A stretch of DNA of 24,113 nt from NCBI GenBank assembly GCA_964200075.2, contig CAXNAA020000223.1:1-24113 (forward strand), written 5' to 3'. Position 1 is the first letter of the stretch, and each line of letters opens with the position of its first letter. Shown here piece after piece: positions 9,001 through 17,229 of the stretch. This stretch comes from Sphacelaria rigidula (taxonomy: Eukaryota; Phaeophyceae; Sphacelariales). The notes under the pieces were generated by a model. The model searched no databases. It was given only the letters and a program-made list of their open reading frames with translations, and was not told the origin of the DNA. A program made the translations under genes and the position numbers.

Positions 9001-12000
9001 TCAGAGCCTAATGGAAAAAAAAACATGTATCGATAGAGAGAGTGACCACTCCATTGTCGCGGCAAATATACAGTCTGTCCCTGGTCTCGACTCTATTGTT
9101 GCCTGCAGTAGCTATCGAGAGACATTGATGCCAGTCGATTATGACTGACGATGAACATTGACGGTGAAGTTTTCGAGGCTATTGCAGCCGCAATGTTCTA
9201 TTACATAGTCTCTTGTCCAGGGTATAAGCACATTTCACCCACGCGAAAAGGTTCTGTAAGCGCTCATGTCCATCAAAGTATCCAACCCTGAGGACCGACA
9301 TTACACTAACAACAAACTTGGAAAATTTTGTCCACACATATTACGGATTCATACATAACACTACCGTTCCAAATTTGCAGCGTGGTGCCGTCATATATGA
9401 ACAAGTAGTGTTATAATACACCTACTGCATGTTCACCTGCGGCTTCCCTACCGTGCTTTAGAGTTATAATATTCTCTACACATGGTATGTGCAATGTACT
9501 GTAGGTGAGGCAGTAGACGACAGAGAATATCGCTCGGCATTGTACACCAGAATACATTCTGGGGTGCATCTATCGATATTCATTCCCGCCCCTCAGTACA
9601 CCTTGAACAAATTTCAAGCTGAAGTCAGCTGCGAAGTGTAGTTGATGGTGGCATGTGCGCCGGAACTAGGGGAAAAAACGGCTGGAGTCGCATTGTCGGT
9701 TACAGTCGGTTGTATCAATAGCCATCACCGTCATCAATAGATTTAGTACACAATTTATCAATAGTCATCGCCGTCATCAGTATATTTGGCACACAGGCTA
9801 CCGATAGCCATAGCCGTCATCAATATATTTGGAAAACTATCGATCGATATAATCGGTCGGCGGCATTAGTTTAAGGTGTAGGGCCACAATAGACTGCTGC
9901 CCGAGCAATAGTGTGGGAAAGGGCTATCTACTGATAGACATCACCGATAGCAATAGAAAGAGAATCTTGTCGATTGATGGCCATTACGGACGCAATATTG
10001 GAATCTACTGAGGCAGATTTTATTGTTATTGCAATAGATGCCGTCTATTGTCCAGAGTGTGGGAAAAACGCGTTCTCCGATAAAAGGCCAAAAAACCACT
10101 CACGTGATCAGAAAATGCGTTTTACGATAAGAATTTTCATGATAATATTTTCCGACAGCCCAAAGTTATCAGAAAATCGTGGTTTTCTGATTACCTTGGG
10201 CAATCGAAAAATGTTTTTGAAAAAGCGTTTGCACACACCCTACAGCCCACGGCAGTACCTGTGATGGCTTGGCTGTCATCACTACTGTTGTCGCTGGTGC
10301 TCGCGGGCGTTCAGAGTGTTGCGTCACTGTCCTTCGCTCGCCAGTAGCGTGGTGGCCCTTTACCCCATGAGAACAGCAGAGGGCAGGCTCGATGACGAGT
10401 GCTGTGCAGACAGAACAGTCTATATGTAGTCCGTACAATATTGTAGCTCGTTCAGGCCTGTGCACGCAGAGTGTTACGAACAGCCGTCGCAATGCTTGAC
10501 AGACTACGCACGCACCCAAGTCATGTAGAGACAGGACCGGATTGACAGTACACACAAGACTAAAACATAGGTGGTGCTACTACTGTAGTACATCCAATGC
10601 ATACAACACAGTACGTTCTGTACTGTTGTCTGTGCTGCCCGTATAATCGAGTACTACGGTACAGCGAAATTGAAGCTCAGTTCAGGTCTGTGCATACATC
10701 GTATTGCGAACAGACGTCGCTGTGCAGTGCGGACTGCCTACGCACCCAAGCCTTGTAGATACAGGACCGTACTGACAGCACAGACACGACTATATAGGAC
10801 TGTACTGCTACTGTTATGCCCGTGAATGGTGCCCGATTTCGGGCACTATATACCGGGAAAATGGACCGACCAACTCCACAGTCAGTTGAATGCGGAAGAA
10901 ATGAAACCTACATGAGTCAATCAGTATCAATCACAAGTTCACCCGTCACTTGAAATGACGACGGCGCTCATACAAAATGCACTATTGCTGTAGTACATTC
11001 TACAACACACCTGTGACTGACGTTGCTGTACACCTGTGCACAAGGGTATAACAACAGGAGGATGGAAGCTGCTGCTCGTGTTGTTCCTGTGCCTTTCTTG
11101 TTGGAGTATGTAGTTGTGCTCATCTTTCAACGCTACTTTCTCGGCAACGACGCAGAGGATTGGACTGCGGTTTGATGCGTGCGCTTCCCAAACATCAGAG
11201 CTAATGAATTTGAAAAGGTTTGCATACGCGTGCCGCGGAGGACGCCGTATGCATGCCGCGGAGGACGCAGCACTTTGCAAACCGCTGCACCAAACATAGA
11301 CTGTACTACAAAACGTGTTTCCTGCAACGTTCTAGGGCTTTCCGGATCCGCTGTGACGATTTTGCAACTCCGCTTGTCAAACATATCACGTCTAATGTGT
11401 GTGCGAGGGGCTGTCAGGTTGTAGAGGCCAGTTTGTTTCCTGTCTCGAGATAGCAGCGATGCAAAAATTACAGCTGTCGCATACTAAACCTAGGTAACTT
11501 GGGATGGAGCGTGTGTCATGTTCAGCAGAGGTCCGGCACAGTTTCGGCACGGGCCCGACCAGTCTACGACGTCTTTAATACGTCTTCAGTATCCGTCCGC
11601 TTTCATTGTATTTTTTGTGGGCAAAGGATTTTTGGTCGGTAAGGCCTTCAATCACGGGCATGACTCTTGTAGTACTACAGCCACTTCATACAATACAGCA
11701 CTGCCTGTACTGTTGTCCGTGCTGTCCGTACAATCGAATACTACGGTGTAGCGCAAAAGCCCAACCGTCAGCTCTACAGTGCCTTGGTATAGCAAGGTGG
11801 TGTTCTCATTGCTCGTCTTGCGTCACGCAGCCCCCCATGTATTGCTCGGTCAATACATTGCAGTACAATAGTACAGACAGACATTGCGGACCGTACACCA
11901 CGACACGACAGCGGAGTGATGTGTCTCTCTCGCGCGCCCCAGAATATGAAATCATGCACACACGCCTTGTAGAGAACGATGAACACTACTTTTCCAATGT

Positions 12001-15000
12001 TGATAGCGTCAATCACGTAAGAAGGGCTACTTCAAAAAAATATGTTGAGAAACGTGCTGTTGAAAAACGGCTTTTTGATAACGGTTCTTTTTATGCATGA
12101 GAAGTAGCCTTCGAATGTGAAAAAGAAAAGATGCGCGGCGATAGAATGTGACAAATACAAGAATTCGCGTGCCGATCATATACTGGGGGCAAGCACACCA
12201 CGTGCCCAAATATTCGCCAGGAGAAATGAGCCGGCGATTCTGCAGTGTATGGTAGCCATGACGGGACGATGAAATATTTTGACGTCTGCGCAGCGTGAGG
12301 ATACCCACTGGATTGACTGTATCCGCATGCACGAGTCTCACAAACTCACCAGGTGCGTTGTACTCTCTGTGCTACACGTAGCACTTCCTTGGCTGCTACG
12401 CCAACTGACGGAGGACTTGCTTAATTGTCTGTAACACAACACATCCCTCACCATACCACATACCACAAGCCAATATATGGAGTCAGGGGGCCGGCTGCCA
12501 GCTCGTGGCTGGTGGATACATGAAAAAACGTTCGGGTATGAGAAAACCTTCAGAGGCCAAATACAGATTTCAGGGCCAAGAAAAGAAGTAGAAGACGAAA
12601 AACAAAAGATGAAGCCACAAAAAAATCGAGGCCGAAGCACGAAACAAAACGGCAAAAAAATGGGGGGAAAAACGCAAAAATATGAAGAAAAAAAAAAGAC
12701 GCGAAAAAAAGAGGAAAGAAGGAGTCTAGGGAGCAAAAGCCTGAGTATCACGGGGCCCGCCCGGGACGAAGAGCTCACAGATAACCTACACGACAGAAAT
12801 GCACGTTTGACGAATGTTTCAACGTTATCGCGCACACCCTATTGTTCGAACCGATTCGTTTCGTGACAACTGCGCGCTCGCAACTCCCTCCAAGTTATCA
12901 CGCGTACGGCGATCGAGGACGCATTGTGCAATGTTGATGATAAAAGCGGCAGTAGGTTTCAACTGAAATAGGGGATTTTTGTAATTTTTCCACACCTTGG
13001 ACAATATATGGTCAATAGTTGCAATAGGCAAGAAACGTACTGCATAAAGTATAGGCCTATTGCGACTATTGTTGGCCGGCAATAGTTGCAATAGGGCTAT
13101 ACTTTATGCAGTACACTTCTCGTCTATCTATTGCATCTATTGACTATATATTGTCCAAGGTGTGAATTTTTCCGTAGGCGTCACTTTTCAATAGTTTTTG
13201 CGCGTGCCACCGCTCATCCCAGCGAACGTTTGATCCCGATGTTCGGGGATCGGGAGATACTAGGCATCTGCTGCACATTCCGAAACAACAAATATCTCTG
13301 CGCTCAATTCCTCAAGTATGCTTCAAGGACCTGCGGAGAGCGGTTCATCTCATATTCGGTGTAAAGGACGTGGTCTACCGATAAAAATGACACGTCTTGT
13401 TTGAATAAATGGGGAGAAGGGGGGCAGAGCCATAGGGTATGACGATTAAAGTATGTGTGGGGTGTGGGGTTTGGTTTGGGTTGTTTGGGATTGTTTTGTT
13501 TTGTTTTTTGACAATGGGAGAACAAGATATTGAACGACTTACGGGCTGACTTGGTCGGGGATGCTTTTGACCGTTTTTGGTCCAAAGCACATTTATTTTG
13601 GCTCACCTCCCACAGATATGGGGAACTCAAAGTAAACAAAAATATCTTCGCGCGGAGCGTGATTATGGACGAGCGTTTGAAAATCGCTACTTGGCAAAAT
13701 CGAGGGCCCACCCGGAATCAGGGAAGGAACCATGGCATGGGACATGTCCTCTATCATTGTGCTGCAGCATAAACACACTTATGCTCTGTCTTGTGTGCTG
13801 TAGCTGTCGCTGCGCTGTGGCGTCTTTACGCCTTTGTGGAGACGGTTTGATCTCCGCTGGGAATGACTGAGTTGCTTTACATGGTCATTCCGCTCGTCTC
13901 CATGTAAAATAATGTCGGCACGCAGTGCTCTCTACACGCTGTTGAAACGTTCATGGTGTGTTGGCTGTCTCGTCTCGAGTCAAACGAAGACGGCGCTCCC
14001 CAAACCCATCATTTTTATGCTGCAGTTGTCGCTGTGCTATTATGTATCTAAACACTCTACAACGATCACGGTGCGATGTGCACTGGAGAGTGCCTGATAG
14101 TTGTACTGCCGCATGCTGTGTTTCGGTCTGCACATAATTGGGATGGGATCAAAGTGCTTTTCAAACGAAGAACTTTCTTTAGGTTGAAACAATTGTCACG
14201 TGACGGCTGTGCAGCTGTGTGTTGCGTCTTCTTTGATACTTCAGTTATAGTCGCGTGTTGTGATCAGGGAAGACACGCAAGACGGGTGCGTGCAGGTGGG
14301 GACAAACAAACTGAGCCAGCACGGAGCTGCTGTATCCTCGTTTATTGACGGCAGCAGCTGTCTGTGTCGCAGCGGCGCAATGTGTGGGCCTATCAAAGCT
14401 ACTTTTCGACTCATATTTCACTCGTTTTTCTCATCTGAGTCAAGGAAGGTCGCCACATTTTGGTGTATTTCAAGACTATGAATGGCCGAAAAACCTTTTC
14501 ATTCATAGTTCTTGCCCCAATCTGTGGGCTCAGTGCCTTTATTTTCGGCTCAGGCGCAATCATTACGTAAAATAAAAAGTAAGATTGTAACATCATTCAC
14601 GAGAACGATCGAGATTGGTTCACCCGCCCCTGTGCTGTGCAGAGCTCGGTTGGACATTCTTCGTAGTAGGGTACTTTCCTGAATTTTCCGTGCAGTATTC
14701 TTCCTTAGCACTCGAAAGTCCCCAAGTCGAAAATATTGCGGAAAGAGGCAGGTCGTGCCCACAATCCTTAATTGGCGATGTCGGGGTGATACGCAGTAAG
14801 TACATTCATCATCAGGCGGGCTGTCGATAGTCACTGGTCCAAAAAACACAGTTTTTCGGCTCTAGCGCCAAGAATAGGTGGCAACTCATCAAACGTTCAC
14901 GAGAACGTTCGGGTTTGTTTCAATCGAGCAAAAATACCCAAGGGTCGAAAACCGGTCAGCCCGCGACTCGTTAAATTTAGAGTGCAGCGATGATTTCGTT

Positions 15001-17046
15001 ACGGAATGTGGAGCGGATGCCTAGTACTTCCCGATCGCCAACATTTGGGATCAAGCGTTCGCTGGGCTAAGCGACGGCATGCGAAAACACTAATGAAAAT
15101 CGACGACTACAAACTAATCCCTATTTCAGCTGTAATATACTGTACCAATGGGAGAAAGCTCCTACCATTAGAAGCTGGACACACGTTGGGAGGGAACGAC
15201 TGTAGAAGCTACGCACCTTGTAGTATCTGGCGGCGCGCCTCTCCTCCGCGAGAGCCTTCTCCGCGACAACCAGCGTACGCAGCTCCAACAGCGTCTCTTT
15301 GCACCGACGAGCTCCGTCCTCTGTCTTCATGGACCACGGCACCGTACTTAGTACCGTCATGATGTCTGAAACCATGGACAAGGAGTCCGCCACCTTCAGT
15401 CTGCTTCGCTCTCTCGCAGCCTCAATCCCACACCGCGGCGGCGGTGGCAGCGGCAGCGGCGGCAGTCCCTGCCTTCCTTCCACCATCGCGTTGCCGTCAC
15501 CTTGCGAAGAATCATCGCCACTCCTCCCGCCCCCGGGGCCGGTGCCGAGAGGACATAATCGCGAGCTTAATCTGGCAACCTCAGGGGATCCAACAGCGTT
15601 AGCCTCATCTCTCGTCCTCGATGATGTTGGCACCCGTGACGCGTAACCAGGTGACGTTGGTGCTGCCGCTGCTGAGGCGTCGACATTGGCGGCTCGGCCG
15701 CCGCTGGTGTCTCGAGGCGCCGGAATCCTCGTGGATGTTTGCTTGCTGCCCAATGCATCCATGATGGTACGGTAAGCCAGCACGTCCGCGATTGGCCGAG
15801 GGGTGGGCACCCCGCGAACCCTGAGCTTCTCATAGCACTCTCGGGCGACTTGGATACGAGCGGGGTAGTCCGGCCGGCCAGCGACATTCGAGCATAGCGC
15901 CAGCAGCAGGTGGGCCTTCGCCACGTGGGGATTGACGACGGGGCGCCCCGACGGCTCCAACAGACGCAGCGACGCCTCCGCAACCGATGCGTACTCCTCA
16001 ACACTGGTAGGAAGTTGTCCCAGCAGCAGCGCTCCCAACGCCATCGCAGAAAATATTGTGCTATTTATCGCGTAGTCTTCCCGGCTTACTGCCCGCCTTG
16101 CCGCCACCGTCGCCTGAGCCGGACGAGCAACCAACGAACCACCTCTTTTCGACTGTCCATCGCCGCTGCCGCCGCCAAGAGCGTCGACTTCTCGCGCGGC
16201 CCGCTTAGACGCCGATGGGACCGGAGGGTAATCCATTGTTGATGACATGCTGCTCAGGGTGGCCGCGTCAATTTTGCCCGACATGAGGTTAATCAGACCT
16301 GCCCGCACCACGGTGTCGTCTACTATACTATACAGCGAGGAAAAGTCCTTAATGAAACACGTTAAGAACTGATTCTGTACGAGCCCCACCAGCCCCGTTG
16401 CGGGCGATGGCGACAAACAGGCTCGCTTTAATTTCAGAGGCGTCTTTTTGTTTCCCGCGGCCGTTCGTGAGGACGTCTTGTGTGCTGACCGCAGCCCGGT
16501 GGCGGCATCGCCGCCGGCGCCGCCGGCCGCCTCCTTGTCCTTGGTTCGTTTGCGGCCCCCACCGCCCGAGCCGCCACCCACCCTGTTCTGTGCCGAGGCA
16601 TCTCGTCCGACAGTTGTCGCTTGGGTTTTGCCGCCCCTGGTGCCGGGGTCGGCAACAGTGGAAGATTTCCCCAATCCTTCGCCGGAATGCGTGGACTTCT
16701 GCCGCCGCTTGGTCACGCTGCTACTAGCGTCACTATTTTCAATGTTACTACTGCTGGTGTTGTTGCGGGAGGCGGCTGGTGCGGAATTTGCATCAGTGGC
16801 GGGGGCGGGGGATGAAGCTGCGTTGTTCCGCGGTCGCCCGAGCGTGCGGCATGTTGCGTATTGACACGCCAGACCGGACTTGGTGCACCGCTGGCAGGGT
16901 TCCTGGCCGTCGCAGCGTTCTTTTTTCGCTGAGCAGCGGTTGCAGCTTCTTCGTCGCCCGCCTGATCGAGCCTGCACCGAAATCGCGCGATGAGAAGTTG
17001 GTGAAAAAAAAAATGGCGTTGATATTGATGTGATCGCATGAGACAT
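3835..17046 (-). CDS. Zn(II)2Cys6 transcription factor, three inferred exons (join 17046-15217, 6483-6337, 6057-3835)
   Basis: This is the only convincing gene in the window, a predicted nuclear, DNA-binding transcription regulator of 1399 residues. The N-terminus carries a binuclear zinc cluster with spacing CX2CX6CX5CX2CX6C (Cys35, 38, 45, 51, 54, 61). Basic stretches, a helix-rich middle part (about 220-425 and 545-690), a long disordered Ser/Gly/Gln-rich region and an acidic amphipathic tail follow. Seen directly: two long open frames and one short one on the same strand, with donors AAG|GTGCGT and AGG|GTGAGA and acceptors TTTCAG|GAG and CCTCAG|TAC, all phase 0. Known of the family: such factors bind DNA through the cluster and often have a helical regulatory middle region and a C-terminal activation domain. 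Inferred: that the exon at 15.2-17 kb joins those at 3.8-6.5 kb across an 8.7-kb intron. The alternative is two neighbouring genes, the downstream one perhaps starting at the Met codon at 6480. DNA target and pathway cannot be told. Confidence 0.66.
6058..6336 (-). other. Inferred intron 2 (279 bp)
   Basis: The donor is AGG|GTGAGA at 6337/6336 and the acceptor TCCTCAG at 6058, with pyrimidine-rich sequence before the acceptor. Both sides are phase 0. Reading through instead hits in-frame stops just past the donor side, which supports removal. Confidence 0.62.
6337..6483 (-). CDS. Exon 2 of the transcription factor: 49-residue helical segment
   Basis: This is a small exon of 49 codons between an acceptor CCCCACTTTCAG|GAG, preceded by a pyrimidine-rich stretch, and a donor AGG|GTGAGA. 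Both boundaries are phase 0, so it fits exon 1 and exon 3 without shifting frame. The peptide is rich in Ala, Leu, Arg and Cys (segments such as AVYALGNAFIGLHCGLQ and LLRHARDVARCI). It reads as two amphipathic helices, like the helical repeats in the middle homology region of fungal Zn2Cys6 factors or in TPR-like folds; that fold is inference. The open frame extends upstream of the acceptor to about 6600, but that part lies over the pyrimidine tract and is probably intron. If the join to exon 1 is wrong, this could be the first coding exon of a separate gene, with Met at 6480 as second codon of the exon. Confidence 0.6.
6895..6970 (+). repeat. tRNA-related pol III module (SINE-head-like)
   Basis: TGGTCCAACAG at 6902-6912 matches the A box TRGYNNARNNG fully. 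AGTTCGGATCC at 6943-6953 matches the B box GGTTCGANTCC at most positions. The spacing is as in a tRNA, and seven T follow at 6964-6970 as a pol III terminator. Folding by hand gives a poor acceptor stem and a T stem with only three of five pairs. It is therefore a degenerate tRNA-derived unit, not a working tRNA gene. It lies antisense to the factor gene inside intron 1. Confidence 0.5.
6989..7466. mobile_element. 478-bp foldback element (MITE-like)
   Basis: This is an imperfect palindrome centred near 7228. The innermost stem ACCGGTCAAGTCCA at 7205-7218 pairs with its perfect reverse complement at 7239-7252. The arms then extend outward with mismatches past CTTGCTGCACTC and its counterpart near 7360, to GGAAAACAAG at 6989 and CTTGTTTGCC ending at 7466. 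No clear target duplication was found. Frames reading both ways (7078-7449 plus, 7203-7469 minus) mirror each other and are products of the palindrome. Confidence 0.7.
7913..7989 (+). repeat. Second tRNA-related pol III module (SINE-head-like)
   Basis: CGGTCCAAGGG at 7920-7930 matches the A box at ten of eleven positions, and AGTTCGATCTT at 7964-7974 has the B-box core GTTCGA. D-arm-like GTC/GAC and anticodon-arm-like CACC/GGTG pairings lie between, and TTTT follows at 7986-7989. It is on the same strand as the module at 6895-6970, and the two flank a foldback element. Confidence 0.42.
8296..8642. repeat. Degenerate tandem repeat, 43-bp unit (CATCAATAGATTTGGTGAGC type)
   Basis: Units that begin with CATCAATAGATTTGGTGAGC or variants start at about 8382, 8428, 8472, 8515, 8558 and 8600, with spacings of 42-46. 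More degenerate units precede them. The second half of each unit carries CTATCGATAG-like palindromic sequence. Confidence 0.75.
8830..9014. repeat. Tandem repeat with exact 43-bp period (second unit type)
   Basis: Units start at 8830, 8873, 8916, 8959 and 9002, exactly 43 bases apart. The shared pattern is CAG, then TCCCATTGTGA, then ATTGGTGGC. The sequence differs from the units at 8296-8642. The identical period, and partial similarity in reverse complement (CCGCCATCAATA), suggest a diverged, inverted block of the same satellite. Confidence 0.68.
9040..9731. other. Region between satellite blocks
   Basis: No gene is present. Scattered CTATCGA and CAATAG words, including TATCGATA at 9571-9578, suggest eroded satellite units. 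Part of it (9290-9540) is unrelated unique sequence. Confidence 0.4.
9732..9856. repeat. Three further 43-bp satellite units
   Basis: Units starting CATCAATAGATTTAG, CATCAGTATATTTGG and CATCAATATATTTGG lie at 9732, 9775 and 9818, exactly 43 bases apart. They are clearly the same family as the block at 8296-8642. The last one runs into the palindrome TATCGATCGATA at 9838-9849. Confidence 0.78.
10148..10211. repeat. Hairpin / small foldback
   Basis: CCCAAAGTTATCAGAAAA at 10159-10176 faces TTTTCTGATTACCTTGGG at 10183-10200, across a six-base loop with two mismatches. The similarity continues outward (TTTTCCGACAG against CAATCGAAAA) to at least 10148 and 10211, more weakly beyond. It lies directly after the satellite region. 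Confidence 0.65.
10446..10561 (+). repeat. Direct repeat, copy 1 of 2 (about 116 bp)
   Basis: Shares GCTC, TTCAGG, CTGTGCA, CGAACAG, CGTCGC, CTACGCA, CGCACCCAAG, TGTAGA and ACAGGACCG in the same order with the stretch at 10675-10791. Confidence 0.7.
10581..10666 (+). repeat. Dispersed repeat, copy 1 of 2 (about 86 bp)
   Basis: Contains TGTACTGTTGTC, GTGCTG, CCGTA, AATCGA and TACTACGG, in order, as also at 11668-11753. It sits between the two 116-bp direct repeat copies. Confidence 0.68.
10675..10791 (+). repeat. Direct repeat, copy 2 of 2 (about 117 bp)
   Basis: Second copy of the block at 10446-10561, offset by 229 bases, with roughly four in five bases the same by eye. Confidence 0.7.
10829..10846. 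repeat. Perfect short hairpin
   Basis: GTGCCCG and CGGGCAC flank a four-base loop. It could form a small stem-loop in RNA or DNA; no function can be assigned. Confidence 0.5.
11217..11283. repeat. 23-bp tandem duplication inside an inverted repeat
   Basis: TGCCGCGGAGGACGC occurs at 11231-11245 and again at 11254-11268. GGTTTGCA at 11217-11224 and TGCAAACC at 11276-11283 enclose the pair as perfect inverted repeats. GCATACG/CGTATGC form a second inverted pair inside. Confidence 0.7.
11668..11753 (+). repeat. Dispersed repeat, copy 2 of 2 (about 86 bp)
   Basis: Second copy of the block at 10581-10666, about 1.09 kb away in the same orientation. The neighbouring 116-bp repeats are not clearly present here. 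Confidence 0.68.
11760..12470. other. No gene seen
   Basis: Intronic stretch with only short frames lacking recognisable motifs. No strong repeat structure was found by eye. Confidence 0.5.
12520..12735. repeat. Purine-rich, A-rich tract
   Basis: Long runs of A with scattered G on the plus strand. This gives a Lys/Glu-rich frame at 12477-12866 that is best explained by composition. Read in the gene's direction, it is a pyrimidine-rich tract within intron 1. Confidence 0.6.
12983..13172. mobile_element. hAT-like MITE (174 bp) with 8-bp target duplication
   Basis: The element at 12991-13164 begins CACACCTTGGACAATATA and ends with the near-exact reverse complement. Its arms pair almost throughout around the palindrome TTGGCCGGCAA at 13073-13083. 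AATTTTTC stands immediately outside both ends (12983-12990 and 13165-13172). An 8-bp duplication with CA-starting ends is typical of the hAT superfamily. It has no coding capacity. Confidence 0.82.
13459..13489 (+). repeat. G/T-rich strand-asymmetric tract with G-quadruplex potential
   Basis: Four runs of three or more G (GGGG, GGGG, GGG, GGG), separated by 3, 8 and 6 bases, lie on the plus strand. The last two loops are long, so a stable quadruplex is only possible. A TTTTG-type run follows up to 13510. Confidence 0.45.
13600..14154 (+). repeat. Dispersed repeat family R560, copy A
   Basis: From GGCTCACCTCCCACAGAT to GGGATGGGATCAAAG this stretch matches the reverse complement of 21859-22433 along most of its length. 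Shared landmarks include the GACATGTCC block, the TGCTGTAGCTGTCGCTGCGC block, GACTCGAG, and CGATCACGGTGCGATGTG. Part of its left end recurs inverted near 14508-14550 (ATCTGTGGG, then TTTATTTTCGG), so the element may be longer with inverted ends. No transposase is visible. Confidence 0.72.
14543..14620 (+). repeat. Direct repeat, copy 1 (TTTCGGCTC ... TTCACGAGAACG)
   Basis: TTTCGGCTC, GCGC and TTCACGAGAACG occur in the same order at 14854-14920. The two TTCACGAGAACG words lie exactly 300 bases apart. Confidence 0.5.
14854..14920 (+). repeat. Direct repeat, copy 2, with palindromic AACGTTC core
   Basis: Same order of words as at 14543-14620. Here AACGTTC-ACGA-GAACGTT (14892-14909) forms a perfect 7-bp stem, and GAACGTTC fits the GAAnnTTC pattern of heat-shock elements, which may be chance. 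Confidence 0.5.
15217..17046 (-). CDS. Exon 1 of the transcription factor: zinc cluster and first part of the middle region
   Basis: This exon has 610 codons, from ATG at 17046 (A at -3) to a donor AAG|GTGCGT. The frame stays open 31 codons beyond the donor, but that tail looks like intron. Residues 29-62 are a canonical Zn2Cys6 cluster with a basic lead-in (GGRRR) and the usual Lys/Arg pair inside the first loop. An AT-hook-like GRPR lies at 70-73 and basic, nuclear-signal-like stretches at 113-116 and 165-171. Residues 80-210 are Ser/Thr/Gly-rich and probably disordered. Residues 222-285 and 325-432 look helical and folded, 435-540 is low complexity with a poly-Pro run, and 541-610 is charged and helical. 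Start is uncertain: a pyrimidine-rich stretch ending CAG|GCT at 16972/16971 could be an acceptor, with the true start in an unseen upstream exon. The GTAAGT donors near 17087 and 17174 lead back to in-frame stops without a Met, so ATG 17046 is preferred. Confidence 0.8.
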
Positions 17047-17229
17047 GGTATACGATCAGACACGTTAGACCAGCTAACGCCTGACTTACAAGTGCAAGAT
17101 AGAGCACTGCGAGTTAAAACTTAGCACTTCGATTGAAAGCGATACTTCCAGGTTTTTCGGTTGTTACGACTTACAATGGTTTCCAAGGCTGTGTTATGCA
17201 GGGTGCGGGTATGCTCGGCAGGGTATAAG

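Larger units (their letters stand above)
6484..15216 (-). other. Inferred giant intron 1 (8733 bp)
   Basis: This interval runs from donor GTGCGT at 15216 to the acceptor CAG ending at 6484 on the minus strand. I find no long frame of coding character on either strand. It is filled with foldback elements, satellite units, tRNA-related modules and dispersed repeats, listed separately. Small extra exons inside cannot be excluded, because phase 0 at both ends would also allow any exon that is a multiple of three. If the two exon groups belong to different genes, this is intergenic DNA instead. Confidence 0.5.

Noticed and set aside
8296-9856. Regular 43-bp repeats as a CRISPR array
   Set aside because: Whole units repeat without unique spacers between constant repeats, units drift in sequence, no cas genes are present and the setting is eukaryotic.
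12477-12866. 129-codon Lys/Glu-rich plus-strand frame
   Set aside because: Follows directly from an A-rich purine tract; the composition explains it and no motif is present.
13450-13510. Telomere-like repeat
   Set aside because: GGTTTGG and TTTGGG words are irregular and not a tandem TTTAGGG-type or other regular array.
15121-15216. Last 31 codons of the zinc-cluster open frame as the real protein end
   Set aside because: A good donor AAG|GTGCGT precedes them, and the tail changes in character to Cys/Phe/Ser-rich sequence. It remains possible as an intron-retained short form.
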